From positions 1 through 38,243 of the forward strand of contig NZ_FNDK01000025.1 in NCBI RefSeq assembly GCF_900099605.1: a DNA stretch of 38,243 nucleotides, in the 5' to 3' direction. Under the pieces are notes generated by a model. It did no database searches. It was given only the letters and a program-made list of their open reading frames with translations, and was not told where the DNA came from. The stretch's first letter is position 1, and each line of letters begins with the position of its first letter. The stretch comes from Alteribacillus persepolensis. GTDB lineage: Bacteria; Bacillota; Bacilli; Bacillales; Marinococcaceae. The position numbers and the translations under genes are program-made. Shown here piece after piece: positions 1 through 8,893 of the stretch.

Positions 1-110
1 CACATCCTGTGAAAGCACGTCCTGTGTCGGGTGTAGAAGTCACCACATCCTGTGGAAGCACGTCCTGTGGCAACGCCGAACCGGCCCGCGTCGTGTGCGT
101 CTGAGCGCTT
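1..110. repeat. Fragment of an interspersed repeat with two 26-bp direct repeats
   Basis: Bases 1-26 and 44-69 are the same 26-bp unit (starting CACATCCTGTG) with one mismatch, at a 43-bp period. The stretch around 33-66 also matches the complement of about 16262-16292 inside the long hairpin repeat at 16.2-16.4 kb (shared GTAGAA-TCACCACATC-TGTGGAA). It therefore looks like one end of the same repeat family, cut by the window edge. GC is higher than in the neighbouring genes and no open frame of note runs through it. Confidence 0.6.
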
Positions 111-172
111 GTGCTGGATAAAAAACGCCAAATATTGATACTTTTTACCTTTCAAGAAAAGGGGACAGGTTC

Positions 173-823
173 ATGCAGTCAAATAGACTTTTAGTCGTAA
201 CAGCTGTAGAAGCTGAACAAGAAGCGGTGCAACGAGAACTTCCTCCTGATTCGAATATAGATGTAATAGCAGGCGGGGTTGGCATGGCAGAAGCTGCTGT
301 CAGCACAGCCATTGCTTTATCAAAAACGCGCTATCAGGCAGTGGTCAGTGCTGGAATTGCAGGTGGCTTCTCGGAACATACATCGATAGCATCGATAGTT
401 GTGGCAACGGAAATTATAGCTGCTGATTTAGGCGCGGAAACACAGGAAGGGTTTCAACGTTTAGAAGCACTGCAATTAGGTACATCTCGCTACGTTTGTG
501 ACACTTACAGGACAAAGAAGTTCGTCCAAGCAATGGAAAAAGACGGCTTGGATGTCCAAACAGGACCGGTCTTAACGAAATCAACGGTTACTGGAACACT
601 AGAAACGACAAACCAGTTAACGAAGCTGCATCCAAAAGCGGCAGCGGAAGGAATGGAAGGGTTTGGTGTAGCTGGTGCAGCACAAAGGTTTGATGTGCCG
701 GCTTTTGAAATGCGTGCTGTGTCGAACTACGTTGGGCCGCGAGACAGAGATAATTGGAAGATAAAAGAGGCGCTTGCCTCGTTAACAAAAGCAAGCACAT
801 CGTTAGAGGAGGTTTTTTCATGA
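173..823 (+). CDS. mqnB: Futalosine hydrolase
   Basis: Cytoplasmic nucleosidase that hydrolyses futalosine to dehypoxanthine futalosine and hypoxanthine, in the futalosine branch of menaquinone synthesis. The 216-residue protein has the phosphorylase/nucleosidase (PNP_UDP_1) pattern: a Gly-rich AGGVGMAEAA segment, AGIAGGFS, ADLGAET, then AEGMEGFGVA and a VSNYVGPRDRDNW segment near the C-terminus. Length is normal for the family. The ATG follows a purine-rich AAAAGGGGA. Its stop overlaps the start of mqnD by 4 bp (ATGA), so the two are translationally coupled. A related methylthioadenosine/SAH nucleosidase is the alternative, but the mqnD neighbour favours MqnB. Confidence 0.88.
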   Translation: MQSNRLLVVTAVEAEQEAVQRELPPDSNIDVIAGGVGMAEAAVSTAIALSKTRYQAVVSAGIAGGFSEHTSIASIVVATEIIAADLGAETQEGFQRLEALQLGTSRYVCDTYRTKKFVQAMEKDGLDVQTGPVLTKSTVTGTLETTNQLTKLHPKAAAEGMEGFGVAGAAQRFDVPAFEMRAVSNYVGPRDRDNWKIKEALASLTKASTSLEEVFS

Positions 824-1656
824 ATATTGCTTATTCTCCATGTCCAAACGATACATTTGTTTTTCATGCCCTTGTACATGGACTTATTCCAAATACCCCA
901 TCGTTTGACGTGACATATGCGGATATTGATAAAACGAACTACTGGGCTGCCAATAACGAAGGTCCTGACATCATGAAGATTTCTTTTGCAGCCCTGCCAT
1001 GGGTGTTGGATGATTATCGGCTGGTACCATGTGGCGGAGCGTTAGGAAGAGGCTGCGGCCCACTTGTATTAACAGCTGAGAACACGGCATCTCCCTCTGA
1101 CATTGCAGGAAAAACTGTCGCAGTGCCGAGTGACCGCTCCACGGCGTACATACTTTTCAGGTTGTGGACGGCTCAACAAGTACCTGGAGATATTGGCAGC
1201 ATTCGGATTATGCCGTTTGATGAAATTATGCCTGCGGTACAAAAAGGGGAAGTGGATGCAGGGCTGGTCATTCATGAAGCACGTTTTACGTATCAAACAT
1301 ATGGTTTGCATATGCTTCAAGATCTTGGGGAATGGTGGGAAAAAGATACCGGCCTGCCGATTCCGCTCGGAGCCATTATTGTAAAACGTTCAAGTAATGT
1401 TAATGTGAGTGAACTGGCGAATTGGATACGGCAGTCCGTACAATATGCATGGGATCATCCTGACGTTTCACGAGAGTATGTGTTGCAGCATGCCCAAGAA
1501 ATGTCACCGGACGTGGCCGATTCTCACATTGATTTATACGTCAATGGATTTACAAAAGATCTGGGCCGCGACGGGTATGGCGCGATTGAATCACTGCTTG
1601 GACGTGCAGCAAAAGCTGGGCTTGTCCCCCACTTTGACGAAGGAGCGTTAAAATAG
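820..1656 (+). CDS. mqnD: 1,4-dihydroxy-6-naphthoate synthase
   Basis: Converts cyclic dehypoxanthine futalosine to 1,4-dihydroxy-6-naphthoate, a late step of futalosine-route menaquinone synthesis. The 278-residue protein opens with the family signature YSPCPNDTFVFHALVHG and has the periplasmic-binding-protein-like two-lobed fold. The VIHEARFTY segment carries the His expected to be catalytic. An in-frame extension to 754 exists, but ATG 820 is chosen because AGAGGAGG lies 8 bp upstream, the signature starts at residue 1 and the start overlaps the mqnB stop. The other futalosine genes (mqnA, mqnC, mqnE) are not in the window. Confidence 0.92.
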   Translation: MNIAYSPCPNDTFVFHALVHGLIPNTPSFDVTYADIDKTNYWAANNEGPDIMKISFAALPWVLDDYRLVPCGGALGRGCGPLVLTAENTASPSDIAGKTVAVPSDRSTAYILFRLWTAQQVPGDIGSIRIMPFDEIMPAVQKGEVDAGLVIHEARFTYQTYGLHMLQDLGEWWEKDTGLPIPLGAIIVKRSSNVNVSELANWIRQSVQYAWDHPDVSREYVLQHAQEMSPDVADSHIDLYVNGFTKDLGRDGYGAIESLLGRAAKAGLVPHFDEGALK

Positions 1657-1666
1657 AAGACAAAGC

Positions 1667-1702
1667 AGAATCTGTTCGTTTTACTCGAGCAGGTTCTTTT
1701 TC
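1667..1702 (+). terminator. Terminator after mqnD
   Basis: AGAATCTGTTCG (1667-1678) pairs with CGAGCAGGTTCT (1686-1697) using two G-T pairs, with a 7-nt loop, and is followed by a run of T. It closes the mqnB-mqnD operon 10 bp after the stop. Confidence 0.75.
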
Positions 1703-1836
1703 TGCACGCAATGAAAGGCAGTTAGACATGTGTCTGCTTATCGACTGTGACGAAATTTTGGTTCATGGAATGATGGCGTTCATCTCGTTATTCCGCTATA
1801 GTAGAAAGAAGAAATACGTGATGTGTGTGGTGGAAT

Positions 1837-3027
1837 ATGCAAAACAATATCAAACATGAAAAATACGATGTAAACCTTTTCTTTGTGCTGTTTTTGTTTG
1901 CAGTAGCCAGCTGTGTCTATATATATTATGCACAAGAAATGTCTCAGTACGACACAAACTTTGTCATCCGGCAGGCGGTCTTTTTTGTTGTAGCTTTTGC
2001 TGCAGCGTTTGTCGTACTCCATGTTGACTTTGAATATTATATGTACTGGTCTTGGGTGCTGTATGGATTTGGATTGTTCATGCTGCTTGTGTTAGCAGTT
2101 GCTCCGGCTTCCATTGCTCCACCGAATAACGGGGCAGTTAGATGGTTTGAAATCCCGGTAATCGGTTCGTTTCAACCGTCTGAGTTAATGAAAATATTTG
2201 TGATTTTAGTGTTGAGTAATATAATTTACAAACATAACTTGCATTACCGTCATTCGCTGTCGAACGATGTAATTCTTGTTGGGAAAATGATAGCTGTTAT
2301 TTTGCCTCCAATCCTTTTTCTTGTGAACCAGCCAGATATGGGAATGACCATGATGACTTTGTCCATCTTTATTGCACTGCTGGTTGTCTCTGGAGTGTCC
2401 TATAAAATATTGCTGGTCATTATTGGCGGACCGGTTTTAGGGATTCTTGCGTTTATTTATGCTTTTTATCGATTTCCGAATTTTGTAGACCAGTATATCT
2501 TTTCGCATTTATCTGCTTATCAAGTAGAAAGGTTTTATGGATGGTTAAACCCGTTTGAATTTGTGGACGCAGGATATCAAACAGCTCAGGCATTAACGCT
2601 GATTGGGACAGGGCGGATGTTTGGTACGAATACAGATATCTACTTGCCAGAAGCTCACACGGATTTTATTTTTGCAATTATTGGCCATACCCATGGGTTT
2701 AGCGGAGCCGCATTTGTGATTACTCTGTACTTCGTTTTGCTGTATATGATTATTATGACAGCACTGCGTTCACACCATCCCTATGGAACGTATATGTGTG
2801 CGGGTATAGCAGGGATGCTGGCCTTTCAGGTTTTTCAAAACATCGGCATGAATATTGGACTGTTGCCAGTAACTGGATTTACCCTCCCGTTAATCAGCTA
2901 TGGCGGAAGTTCATTAGTAACGACGATGCTTGCAATTGGACTCGTGATGAGTGTTCGCTATCACAGGGAAACATTTATGTTCTCTGCATCAGAACAATCA
3001 GGAAAACAAAGAAAAGCAAGATTGTGA
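1837..3027 (+). CDS. FtsW/RodA/SpoVE-family peptidoglycan glycosyltransferase
   Basis: Integral membrane SEDS protein that polymerises lipid II glycans, usually paired with a class B penicillin-binding protein. It is about 396 residues with around ten hydrophobic segments. Family motifs are in order: GSFQPSELMKIF, NQPDMGMTMM, LPEAHTDFIFAIIG (the Asp of HTDF is the catalytic residue of the family) and GMNIGLLPVTGFTLPLISYGGSS near the C-terminus. The segment after HTDF reads IIGHTHGF, where the family usually has IGEE-G. The start is uncertain: ATG 1837 and GTG 1825 are both in frame and neither has a strong ribosome binding site. The gene stands alone between two terminators, so rod-shape, division or sporulation use cannot be told from context. 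Confidence 0.85.
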   Translation: MQNNIKHEKYDVNLFFVLFLFAVASCVYIYYAQEMSQYDTNFVIRQAVFFVVAFAAAFVVLHVDFEYYMYWSWVLYGFGLFMLLVLAVAPASIAPPNNGAVRWFEIPVIGSFQPSELMKIFVILVLSNIIYKHNLHYRHSLSNDVILVGKMIAVILPPILFLVNQPDMGMTMMTLSIFIALLVVSGVSYKILLVIIGGPVLGILAFIYAFYRFPNFVDQYIFSHLSAYQVERFYGWLNPFEFVDAGYQTAQALTLIGTGRMFGTNTDIYLPEAHTDFIFAIIGHTHGFSGAAFVITLYFVLLYMIIMTALRSHHPYGTYMCAGIAGMLAFQVFQNIGMNIGLLPVTGFTLPLISYGGSSLVTTMLAIGLVMSVRYHRETFMFSASEQSGKQRKARL

Positions 3028-3030
3028 TAA

Positions 3031-3067
3031 AACCTCACAGGCACATTTCCTGTCTGTGAGGTTTTTT
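3031..3067 (+). terminator. Terminator after the SEDS gene
   Basis: AACCTCACAG (3031-3040) pairs perfectly with CTGTGAGGTT (3054-3063), with a 13-nt loop and a T run. It starts 4 bp after the stop codon. Confidence 0.88.
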
Positions 3068-3371
3068 GAATGGGTAAAAGAAAGGGATACGTGTTAGCGC
3101 AGGGGGACGCCGTGAAAAATGCTGCAGAAATTGGCTGATGTCAGCTGATTTTTTGTTGAATGATATGTGTGTGCTGATTCAAAGCGCAAATATGTTTTCT
3201 TAATAACAATAAAGGTAAAAAAAGAATACAAAACATACGGGTGGATAAAGGCAGAGGAAAAACATGATACAGGTAACTAAATGTAGGTATTGCCGTAGAC
3301 GTGTGCAAAGTAAAGCTTAGCGCGCGTATAAAAAAGATATACAGGAAATATCCCCTCTCTTTTACTTTGCT
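3068..3371. other. Intergenic region upstream of katX
   Basis: No convincing gene. A 10-bp inverted repeat, GCAAAGTAAA (3305-3314) and TTTACTTTGC (3361-3370), frames 46 bp just before the katX promoter region and could form a long stem-loop or hold a regulator. An 18-codon frame at 3264-3320 with a CxxC and an AGAGGAAA upstream is too short to support as a gene. Confidence 0.4.
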
Positions 3372-3396
3372 GTATAAATTTCCTAAAGCAGGGCAA
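3372..3396 (+). promoter_or_regulatory. Candidate SigF/SigB-type promoter of katX
   Basis: GTATA at 3372-3376 matches the SigF/SigG-type -35, and 15 bp later GGCAAACGAT partly fits the SigF -10. Read one base differently, GTATAA-N13-GGGCAA resembles a SigB promoter. B. subtilis katX is known to use SigF and SigB, which is why these were looked for. The predicted start would leave a leader of only about 20 bases. Confidence 0.35.
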
Positions 3397-3419
3397 ACGA
3401 TTGGTAGGGGGGATTAATT

Positions 3420-5069
3420 ATGGCAGAAAACAAAGATCACAATACTTCAAACAAGCAAGATGATGTGAAACGTGAGACGTTAACAACACGTCAAGGCCGT
3501 GTTGTAACAGACAACCAAAATATGCGTACCATTGGCAACCGTGGTCCGGCCACATTGGAAAATTACCATTTCCTTGAGAAAATCTCACATTTTGATCGGG
3601 AAGAAGTGCCGGAGCGGGTGGTTCATGCTCGCGGAAGTGGTGCTTTTGGTTATTTTGAAACCTACGGGAAAGTTGGAGATGAACCAGTAGAGAAGTATAC
3701 ACGAGCGAAAGTATTTTCCGGAGCAGGCAAGAAAACACCGCTAATGGTTCGTTTCTCCACTGTGGCAGGAGCTAAAGATTCTCCGGAAACAGACCGCGAC
3801 CCTCGAGGCTTTGCAGTAAAAATGTACACAGAAGACGGCAACTGGGATTTAGTCGGAAACAATTTGAAAATTTTCTTTATTCGTGATGCCATGAAGTTTC
3901 CTGATATGATTCACGCTTTTAAGCCGGATCCGGCTTCAAATGTGCCAAATCCTGAGCGAATGTTTGATTTTGTTTCCCGTTCACCGGAAGCAATCCATAT
4001 GATCACTTTCCTTTTCTCCCCGTGGGGTATTCCGGCTACATACCGCCACATGCAGGGTTCAGGTGTGAATACGTATAAATGGATCAATGATAAAGGGGAA
4101 GCAGTGCTGGTAAAATACCATTGGGAGCCGAAGCAGGGAATCCGTAACTTAACGCAAGAAGAGGCGAACGAGATTCAAGCGAAGAACGTTGTGCATGCGA
4201 CACAGGATTTGTATGAGGCGATTGAGCGTGGAGATTATCCGGAATGGGAGTTATTTGTCCAGATTATGGAGGATGGTTACCACCCAGAGCTTGACTTCGA
4301 TCCACTGGATGACACGAAACTGTGGCCGGAAGATAAGTTTCCATGGCTTCCAGTGGGGCGGATGGTGCTGGACCGCAATCCAAAAGACTTCCACGCAGAG
4401 ATTGAACAGGCTGCTTTTGGTACAGGGGTTCTGGTCGACGGCCTGGACTTTTCGGATGATAAAATGCTGATAGGACGTACCTTTTCCTACTCCGATACGC
4501 AGCGTTACCGAGTAGGAGCAAACTATCTGCAATTGCCTGTTAATGCACCAAAAACTTCTGTTCGAACGAATCAGCATCGCGGTCAGCTCGATCACCGAGA
4601 CCCGCAAGAATCAGGTGATAATCCACACATCAACTATGAACCATCCATGGTTGGCGGTTATAGAGAAGAAGATAAAACCTATCCTCAACACGAGCCGGCA
4701 TACCATGCAGCGGCAATGAGTGCGCCAATCGATCGTCCCAACAACTATGGACAAGCTGGAAACACGTATCGCAGCTTTGAAGACTGGGAACGCGATGAAT
4801 TGATTAAGAACTTATCGGATGCGCTCGCAATATGTGATAAACGCATTCAAGATGCAATGGTTGAGCATTTTACGCAAGCAGATGAGGACTATGGCCGGCG
4901 CGTGAAGGAAGGTATTGAAAAGAAAATGCAAGAAATCAAAGAAATGAAAAAAGAAGACAGCGTCCCCGGACGTGAAGCAGGACAATCGAAATTTGGCCAA
5001 GGTTCTGTTGCTCAGAACGAAGCAGCAGAAGATGCCGTAAAGAAAAGTCACGAATCAGATCCTTACTAA
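3420..5069 (+). CDS. katX: Catalase, KatX-like (spore catalase)
   Basis: Haem catalase that splits hydrogen peroxide. The 549-residue length matches small-subunit KatX rather than the roughly 690-residue KatE. The distal His69 sits in RVVHARGSG, the DLVGNN segment supplies the distal Asn, and [14 protein letters not shown] holds the proximal haem-ligand Tyr. The stretch [19 protein letters not shown] and the following [13 protein letters not shown] resemble remembered B. subtilis KatX, the forespore catalase that protects germinating spores. The C-terminal 45 residues are charged and low-complexity. A GGGGGG ribosome site precedes ATG. It is monocistronic, with its own terminator. A general-stress catalase is the alternative role. 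Confidence 0.85.
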   Translation: MAENKDHNTSNKQDDVKRETLTTRQGRVVTDNQNMRTIGNRGPATLENYHFLEKISHFDREEVPERVVHARGSGAFGYFETYGKVGDEPVEKYTRAKVFSGAGKKTPLMVRFSTVAGAKDSPETDRDPRGFAVKMYTEDGNWDLVGNNLKIFFIRDAMKFPDMIHAFKPDPASNVPNPERMFDFVSRSPEAIHMITFLFSPWGIPATYRHMQGSGVNTYKWINDKGEAVLVKYHWEPKQGIRNLTQEEANEIQAKNVVHATQDLYEAIERGDYPEWELFVQIMEDGYHPELDFDPLDDTKLWPEDKFPWLPVGRMVLDRNPKDFHAEIEQAAFGTGVLVDGLDFSDDKMLIGRTFSYSDTQRYRVGANYLQLPVNAPKTSVRTNQHRGQLDHRDPQESGDNPHINYEPSMVGGYREEDKTYPQHEPAYHAAAMSAPIDRPNNYGQAGNTYRSFEDWERDELIKNLSDALAICDKRIQDAMVEHFTQADEDYGRRVKEGIEKKMQEIKEMKKEDSVPGREAGQSKFGQGSVAQNEAAEDAVKKSHESDPY

Positions 5070-5080
5070 AATAACGCATG

Positions 5081-5130
5081 AAGCTGTCCAGAAAAGCAGT
5101 GGAAACTGTTTTTTTTGGACAGCTTTTTTG
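5081..5130 (+). terminator. Terminator after katX
   Basis: AAGCTGTCCA (5081-5090) pairs with TGGACAGCTT (5116-5125); an inner AAAGCAGT/ACTGTTTT arm extends the stem, and a T run follows. Confidence 0.85.
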
Positions 5131-5337
5131 CAATGATTGGAAGCTGTAATATGCTGCGCTTTGGTGCCCTCGTTAATAAGAGGGTCTTTTTGACTCCGAG
5201 ATGCTGACACGTCTGTGCGCAGCAGAATTTTTCGAGGTTTTTCAGGGCACTGAGCTTTTTTGTCTTAACTATTCCTGCTGAATCATCTTGCAATCCGTTT
5301 GAAGTAGGGATCTTCCTGCCTAATAACGATAAAACGG
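5131..5337. other. Intergenic region before the tetR promoter
   Basis: About 200 bp between the katX terminator and the tetR promoter. I see no supported gene, RNA or repeat here; the only open frame is on the opposite strand and has no family features. Confidence 0.4.
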
Positions 5338-5366
5338 TTGACACTGAGGACATCATCTCTTATAAT
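5338..5366 (+). promoter_or_regulatory. SigA promoter of the tetR-MFS-AKR operon
   Basis: TTGACA at 5338-5343, a 17-bp spacer, then TATAAT at 5361-5366: consensus at every position. The expected transcript start lies just before the inverted repeat at 5377-5411, so the promoter can be strong yet easily repressed. Confidence 0.88.
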
Positions 5367-5376
5367 ACTACAGTCA

Positions 5377-5411
5377 TGACCAGGTGTTTACTTATTGTGA
5401 CTTATTGGTCA
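5377..5411 (+). promoter_or_regulatory. Candidate TetR-family operator
   Basis: TGACCA (5377-5382) and TGGTCA (5406-5411) form an inverted repeat. Inside it, TGAC-N6-GTCA (5398-5411) is the compact palindrome typical of TetR-family sites, and the word ACTTATTG occurs twice. It lies between the -10 element and the tetR start, where bound regulator would block transcription. Autorepression is inferred. Confidence 0.55.
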
Positions 5412-5435
5412 AAAGTTTTGTAAGAAGGGATTGCC

Positions 5436-6287
5436 ATGGCAGATAAAAAACAGGAAATTATGGATACGGCTGTTCAACTTTTTTCTAAAAAAGGATTTCA
5501 TTTTACTTCCATTCAAGAGATAACAGAAGCATGCGGGATTTCAAAAGGAGCATTTTATAAGCATTTCTCTTCGAAAGAGAACATGATGTTAAACCTGTTA
5601 GAGCAGTTTCACATGCATTTACTGCAGGAAGCGGATAATGAACTCGTAAGAAGAGATATCACACCGAAAGAGCTGCTCATTCAACGTATAGAGCTTGAAC
5701 TGAGAAAGTCAGTAGAGTACCACACGTTTTTTCACATCTTATTTACTGAATTTTTTCCAACGGATGATACAGAGATTAACCAAAAGGCAAAACAAATGCG
5801 TGATGCCCAACGAATATGGCACTGTAATGCATTGTTAGAGGCATTTGGAGGTCGAGTGCGTCCATATGTTCATGATTTAACAGCGATGATGGAAGGGATG
5901 ATGAAAGAATATTTGGGGCGGCGAATGTGGGAAAACCATCCCCTTTCGCTAAAGGACTTGGCTCATTTTATTTATGCACGTTTAGAAGTCATCGTAAAGC
6001 ACGATGAAGATCTTGAGCCGCTGCTTTCGGAAAAAGAGCAGGTAAAAGATCCAATGGCCAAGCGAGATAAAATGTGCTTAACGTTAACCCGTGTAATGGA
6101 GGACGAAACGATACCGTTCACAGAAAAAGATAAACATTCGATTCATCTGCTGCTTTCCGAACTGCAGCAAGATACAAATCAAGAGTTTCTGGTGGAAGCT
6201 TTAATGATGTATCTGTCTCGAAAAGATTACTTGAAAGAAACTATGTCGGAGCTATCTTACATGTGGAGAGAATGGAAAGGGGAATAA
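5436..6287 (+). CDS. TetR/AcrR-family transcriptional regulator
   Basis: The N-terminal 50 residues are a TetR helix-turn-helix (TAVQLFSKKGFHFTSIQEI then GISKGAFYKHFSSKENM). The remaining 230 residues form the ligand-binding, dimerising part; at 283 residues it is longer than the usual 190-220, so this domain is enlarged. ATG follows AAGAAGGGA. It is the first gene of an operon with an MFS efflux pump, whose start lies 5 bp after its stop. The layout suggests a substrate-responsive repressor of its own operon acting at 5377-5411. The ligand is unknown. Confidence 0.88.
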   Translation: MADKKQEIMDTAVQLFSKKGFHFTSIQEITEACGISKGAFYKHFSSKENMMLNLLEQFHMHLLQEADNELVRRDITPKELLIQRIELELRKSVEYHTFFHILFTEFFPTDDTEINQKAKQMRDAQRIWHCNALLEAFGGRVRPYVHDLTAMMEGMMKEYLGRRMWENHPLSLKDLAHFIYARLEVIVKHDEDLEPLLSEKEQVKDPMAKRDKMCLTLTRVMEDETIPFTEKDKHSIHLLLSELQQDTNQEFLVEALMMYLSRKDYLKETMSELSYMWREWKGE

Positions 6288-6292
6288 CAATC

Positions 6293-7777
6293 ATGACGGA
6301 TATGCAATCAAGCAGTTCCTGGAATTTGACACCTGTTCAAAAAGGATTAATGATTGCTGCTTTGATGGCTGGAGCTTTTATGGGGATTATTAACGAGACC
6401 TTGCTTGCAACCGCGCTTCCTACCATCATGGATGTGTTTCATTTAGAAGAAAATACGGTGCAATGGTTAACGACGGTTTTCTTGTTAACGAATGGTATTA
6501 TGATTCCGATTTCGGCGTTTTTAATTGAGCGCTTTTCAACAAGAAAATTATTTTTCAGTGCTATTAGCTTGTTTGGCATAGGAACGCTTATTGCTTCTAT
6601 TGCGCCTAATTTTCCAATGCTGGTCATCGCTCGTGTTATTCAAGCAGCAGGATCAGGTATTATGCTGCCGTTATTAATGACGGTTTTATTAGCTATTATC
6701 CCGGCAGAAAGACGTGGTATTGCGATGGGCATGGCTGGTATTGTTATTTCATTTGCTCCAGCCATTGGCCCTACATTGTCCGGGTGGCTGCTAGCACACT
6801 TTGAATGGAGAGCATTGTTTTATACTGTTTTACCAATTGTTGCGGTAACCATGCTGCTGGCATATTTATTTATGCAAAACGTTACACGTGTAACGAAGCC
6901 AAAGATTGACGTCATATCTATCATTCTTTCTTCTTTTGGCTTTGGGGGCATTTTATATGGATTCAGTATTGTGGCAGAAAACGGCTGGGGGAGTTCTTCT
7001 GTCATTATCAGTATTATCGGTGGAATCGTTGTCTTATTTTTCTTCATTAAGAGGCAGCTTCGCCTTCAAGTTCCGATGCTGGAGTTTCGAGTTTTTCAAT
7101 ATCGGATATTTACACTCTCGCTTGTAATTACAATGGCAGCAATTATTTCATTAATTGGAGCAGAGACGCTTTTGCCGCTTTATATGCAAACGGTGATGGG
7201 TTATACACCGCTGGAATCGGGATTAATGCTCCTTCCTGGCGCGATTGTAATTGGGATTATGTCACCGGTAACTGGCTATTTGTTTGATAAGTTTGGAGCA
7301 AGGTGGCTTGCTATTTCAGGGTTGTCGATTGTGACGGTAACGACGTATTTATTTACAAGTATTACGTTGGAGACATCATTTGCTTATTTAACAACCATTT
7401 ATGCCATTCGCATGTTTGGCTTATCGTTTGCGATGATGCCAGTCGTTACCTCGGCATTAAATCAGCTGCCTGAACACTTGTATGCACATGGGTCGGCGAT
7501 GATGAACACGATGCAGCAAGTGTCTGCTTCAATCGGTACGGCTATTCTTGTTACATTTGTCAGTGTTGGAGCAAATCGCTATACGCCTGATGCTTCCATG
7601 CAAGGCCTTCCGCAAGGAGAAATGGAGTCACAGCTTTTACAGCTGGCACAATTAAATGGTTATCAATGGGCGTTTATGGGTAGTACCATACTAGCGTTGA
7701 TTGCATTTTTATTTTCTCTGTTTTTACGTTCGAATAAAAAAGCGAGCGCAGAAGTCAGCGAACAGCAAGCTTTATAA
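6293..7777 (+). CDS. MFS drug efflux transporter, DHA2 (14-TM) family
   Basis: Proton-driven multidrug exporter of about 494 residues with roughly 14 hydrophobic segments, like LmrB/EmrB/QacA. Motifs include NETLLATALPTIMDVF in TM1, the motif-A-like loop ERFSTRKLF, the antiporter motif C (FAPAIGPTLSGW) in TM5, and YLFDKFGARW in the second half. An in-frame extension begins at 6263, but ATG 6293 is chosen because AAAGGGG at the end of tetR is correctly spaced. Co-transcription with the TetR regulator suggests inducible efflux of the ligand it senses. The substrate cannot be read from sequence. Confidence 0.88.
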   Translation: MTDMQSSSSWNLTPVQKGLMIAALMAGAFMGIINETLLATALPTIMDVFHLEENTVQWLTTVFLLTNGIMIPISAFLIERFSTRKLFFSAISLFGIGTLIASIAPNFPMLVIARVIQAAGSGIMLPLLMTVLLAIIPAERRGIAMGMAGIVISFAPAIGPTLSGWLLAHFEWRALFYTVLPIVAVTMLLAYLFMQNVTRVTKPKIDVISIILSSFGFGGILYGFSIVAENGWGSSSVIISIIGGIVVLFFFIKRQLRLQVPMLEFRVFQYRIFTLSLVITMAAIISLIGAETLLPLYMQTVMGYTPLESGLMLLPGAIVIGIMSPVTGYLFDKFGARWLAISGLSIVTVTTYLFTSITLETSFAYLTTIYAIRMFGLSFAMMPVVTSALNQLPEHLYAHGSAMMNTMQQVSASIGTAILVTFVSVGANRYTPDASMQGLPQGEMESQLLQLAQLNGYQWAFMGSTILALIAFLFSLFLRSNKKASAEVSEQQAL

Positions 7778-7795
7778 ACAAGAAAGGCGGGAGGA

Positions 7796-8686
7796 TTGTT
7801 GAAGCAGGACGAACAGCACATTAGAGAACACGTAAAGCAAAAGACAGTAACGCTGCCTGATGGCACCACGCTTCCTTGTATCGGCCAAGGCACATGGCAT
7901 ATGGGAGAAAAACAAGCAGATAGAAAACAAGAGGTTCATGCTTTGCAGTTTGGGATTGATTTAGGCATGACGGTACTTGATACGGCAGAAATGTATGGAG
8001 ATGGAGAAGCAGAACGTGTAGCCGGTGAAGCAATTAAGGGCCGCCGTGATGAAGTGTTTCTTGTATCAAAAGTGTATCCTCACCATGCCGGGAGAGAGCA
8101 TTTGCAAGCGGCATGTGAAAATAGTTTAAAACGGTTGGAAACAGATACAATTGATTTATACTTGCTGCATTGGAGAGGCAGTGTTCCACTTGCAGAAACG
8201 ATAGAAGAAATGGAAAAGTTAAAAGCAGCCGGAAAAATAAAAAGATGGGGCGTGTCCAACTTTGATACAGCTGACATGAACGAACTGATAAGCAAAAAAG
8301 ACGGTCATTACTGTATGACCAATCAAGTACTTTATCATCTCGGTTCAAGAGGGATTGAGTATGATTTGCTGCCGTGGCAAAAGCAGCAAAATATGCCAGT
8401 TATGGCGTATTGCCCGCTTGCCCAGGGAGGAGCACTCAGGCAGCAGCTCTTAACTAATCCGACCATCAACGAAATTGCTGACTGCTATGAGGCATCGCCG
8501 CTTCAAGTTGCACTTGCCTGGACTGTGGTATCCAATCACGTGATTTCCATTCCAAAAGCTTCAAACCAACGTCATGTAAAAGAAAATGCAAGAGCGGCAA
8601 GCATATCGTTAACGAAAGAAGAATGTTTGCAGCTCGATCAGGCATTTCCGCCTCCAACAAGAAAAATGCCGCTCGATATTGTATGA
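7796..8686 (+). CDS. Aldo/keto reductase
   Basis: NADPH-dependent carbonyl reductase with a TIM barrel, about 296 residues, closest in pattern to E. coli YeaE-type enzymes. The catalytic tetrad is visible: Asp and Tyr in DTAEMYG, Lys in VSKVYP and His in LLHWRG. The cofactor segment is SIPKASNQRHVKEN near the C-terminus. The start is TTG 7796 or TTG 7799, both after AGGCGGGAGG. It is the third gene of the tetR operon, 18 bp after the MFS stop, so it may detoxify reactive carbonyls or alter the pump substrate; that link is inferred. Confidence 0.86.
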   Translation: MLKQDEQHIREHVKQKTVTLPDGTTLPCIGQGTWHMGEKQADRKQEVHALQFGIDLGMTVLDTAEMYGDGEAERVAGEAIKGRRDEVFLVSKVYPHHAGREHLQAACENSLKRLETDTIDLYLLHWRGSVPLAETIEEMEKLKAAGKIKRWGVSNFDTADMNELISKKDGHYCMTNQVLYHLGSRGIEYDLLPWQKQQNMPVMAYCPLAQGGALRQQLLTNPTINEIADCYEASPLQVALAWTVVSNHVISIPKASNQRHVKENARAASISLTKEECLQLDQAFPPPTRKMPLDIV

Positions 8687-8689
8687 AAA

Positions 8690-8734
8690 GGCTGTCTCAA
8701 AAGGGTTTCTATCCCCTTTGGGACAGCTTTTTTG
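8690..8734 (+). terminator. Terminator of the tetR-MFS-AKR operon
   Basis: GGCTGTCTCAAAAGGG pairs with CCCCTTTGGGACAGCT (near 8713-8728) with one bulge, then a T run. The GGCTGTCTC/GGGACAGC core recurs in terminators of this window. Confidence 0.85.
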
Positions 8735-8860
8735 GACTTTATGAAAAGATATGAAAAACAGCGGATTTTGCTGTAAGAATCCGGCGATAAGACGATTTTT
8801 CTAGTGATGTATATGTTGGTTATTTTATAAAAAGTAATCTGAAAAAATAGAAAGTATTTA

Positions 8861-8877
8861 CATGTTTTGGTAACATG
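8861..8877. promoter_or_regulatory. Small palindrome upstream of the histidine kinase
   Basis: CATGTT-TTGGT-AACATG, a 6+6 inverted repeat 17 bp before the kinase start. It could be a regulator site, or the stem could affect translation start. No clear -35/-10 pair was found near it. Confidence 0.3.
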
Positions 8878-8893
8878 AGTAGCAACCACAGGC

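Noticed and set aside
1-110. CRISPR-like array from the two 26-bp repeats
   Set aside because: Only two units with a 17-bp spacer, no cas genes, and the unit also occurs inside a hairpin repeat at 16.2 kb.
588-821. Minus-strand frame across mqnB
   Set aside because: Shadow frame inside a well-supported gene, no ribosome site or family features; the same applies to the other antisense frames inside genes.
3264-3320. 18-codon frame with a CxxC and AGAGGAAA upstream before katX
   Set aside because: Too short, no family resemblance, and it runs into an inverted repeat that looks regulatory.
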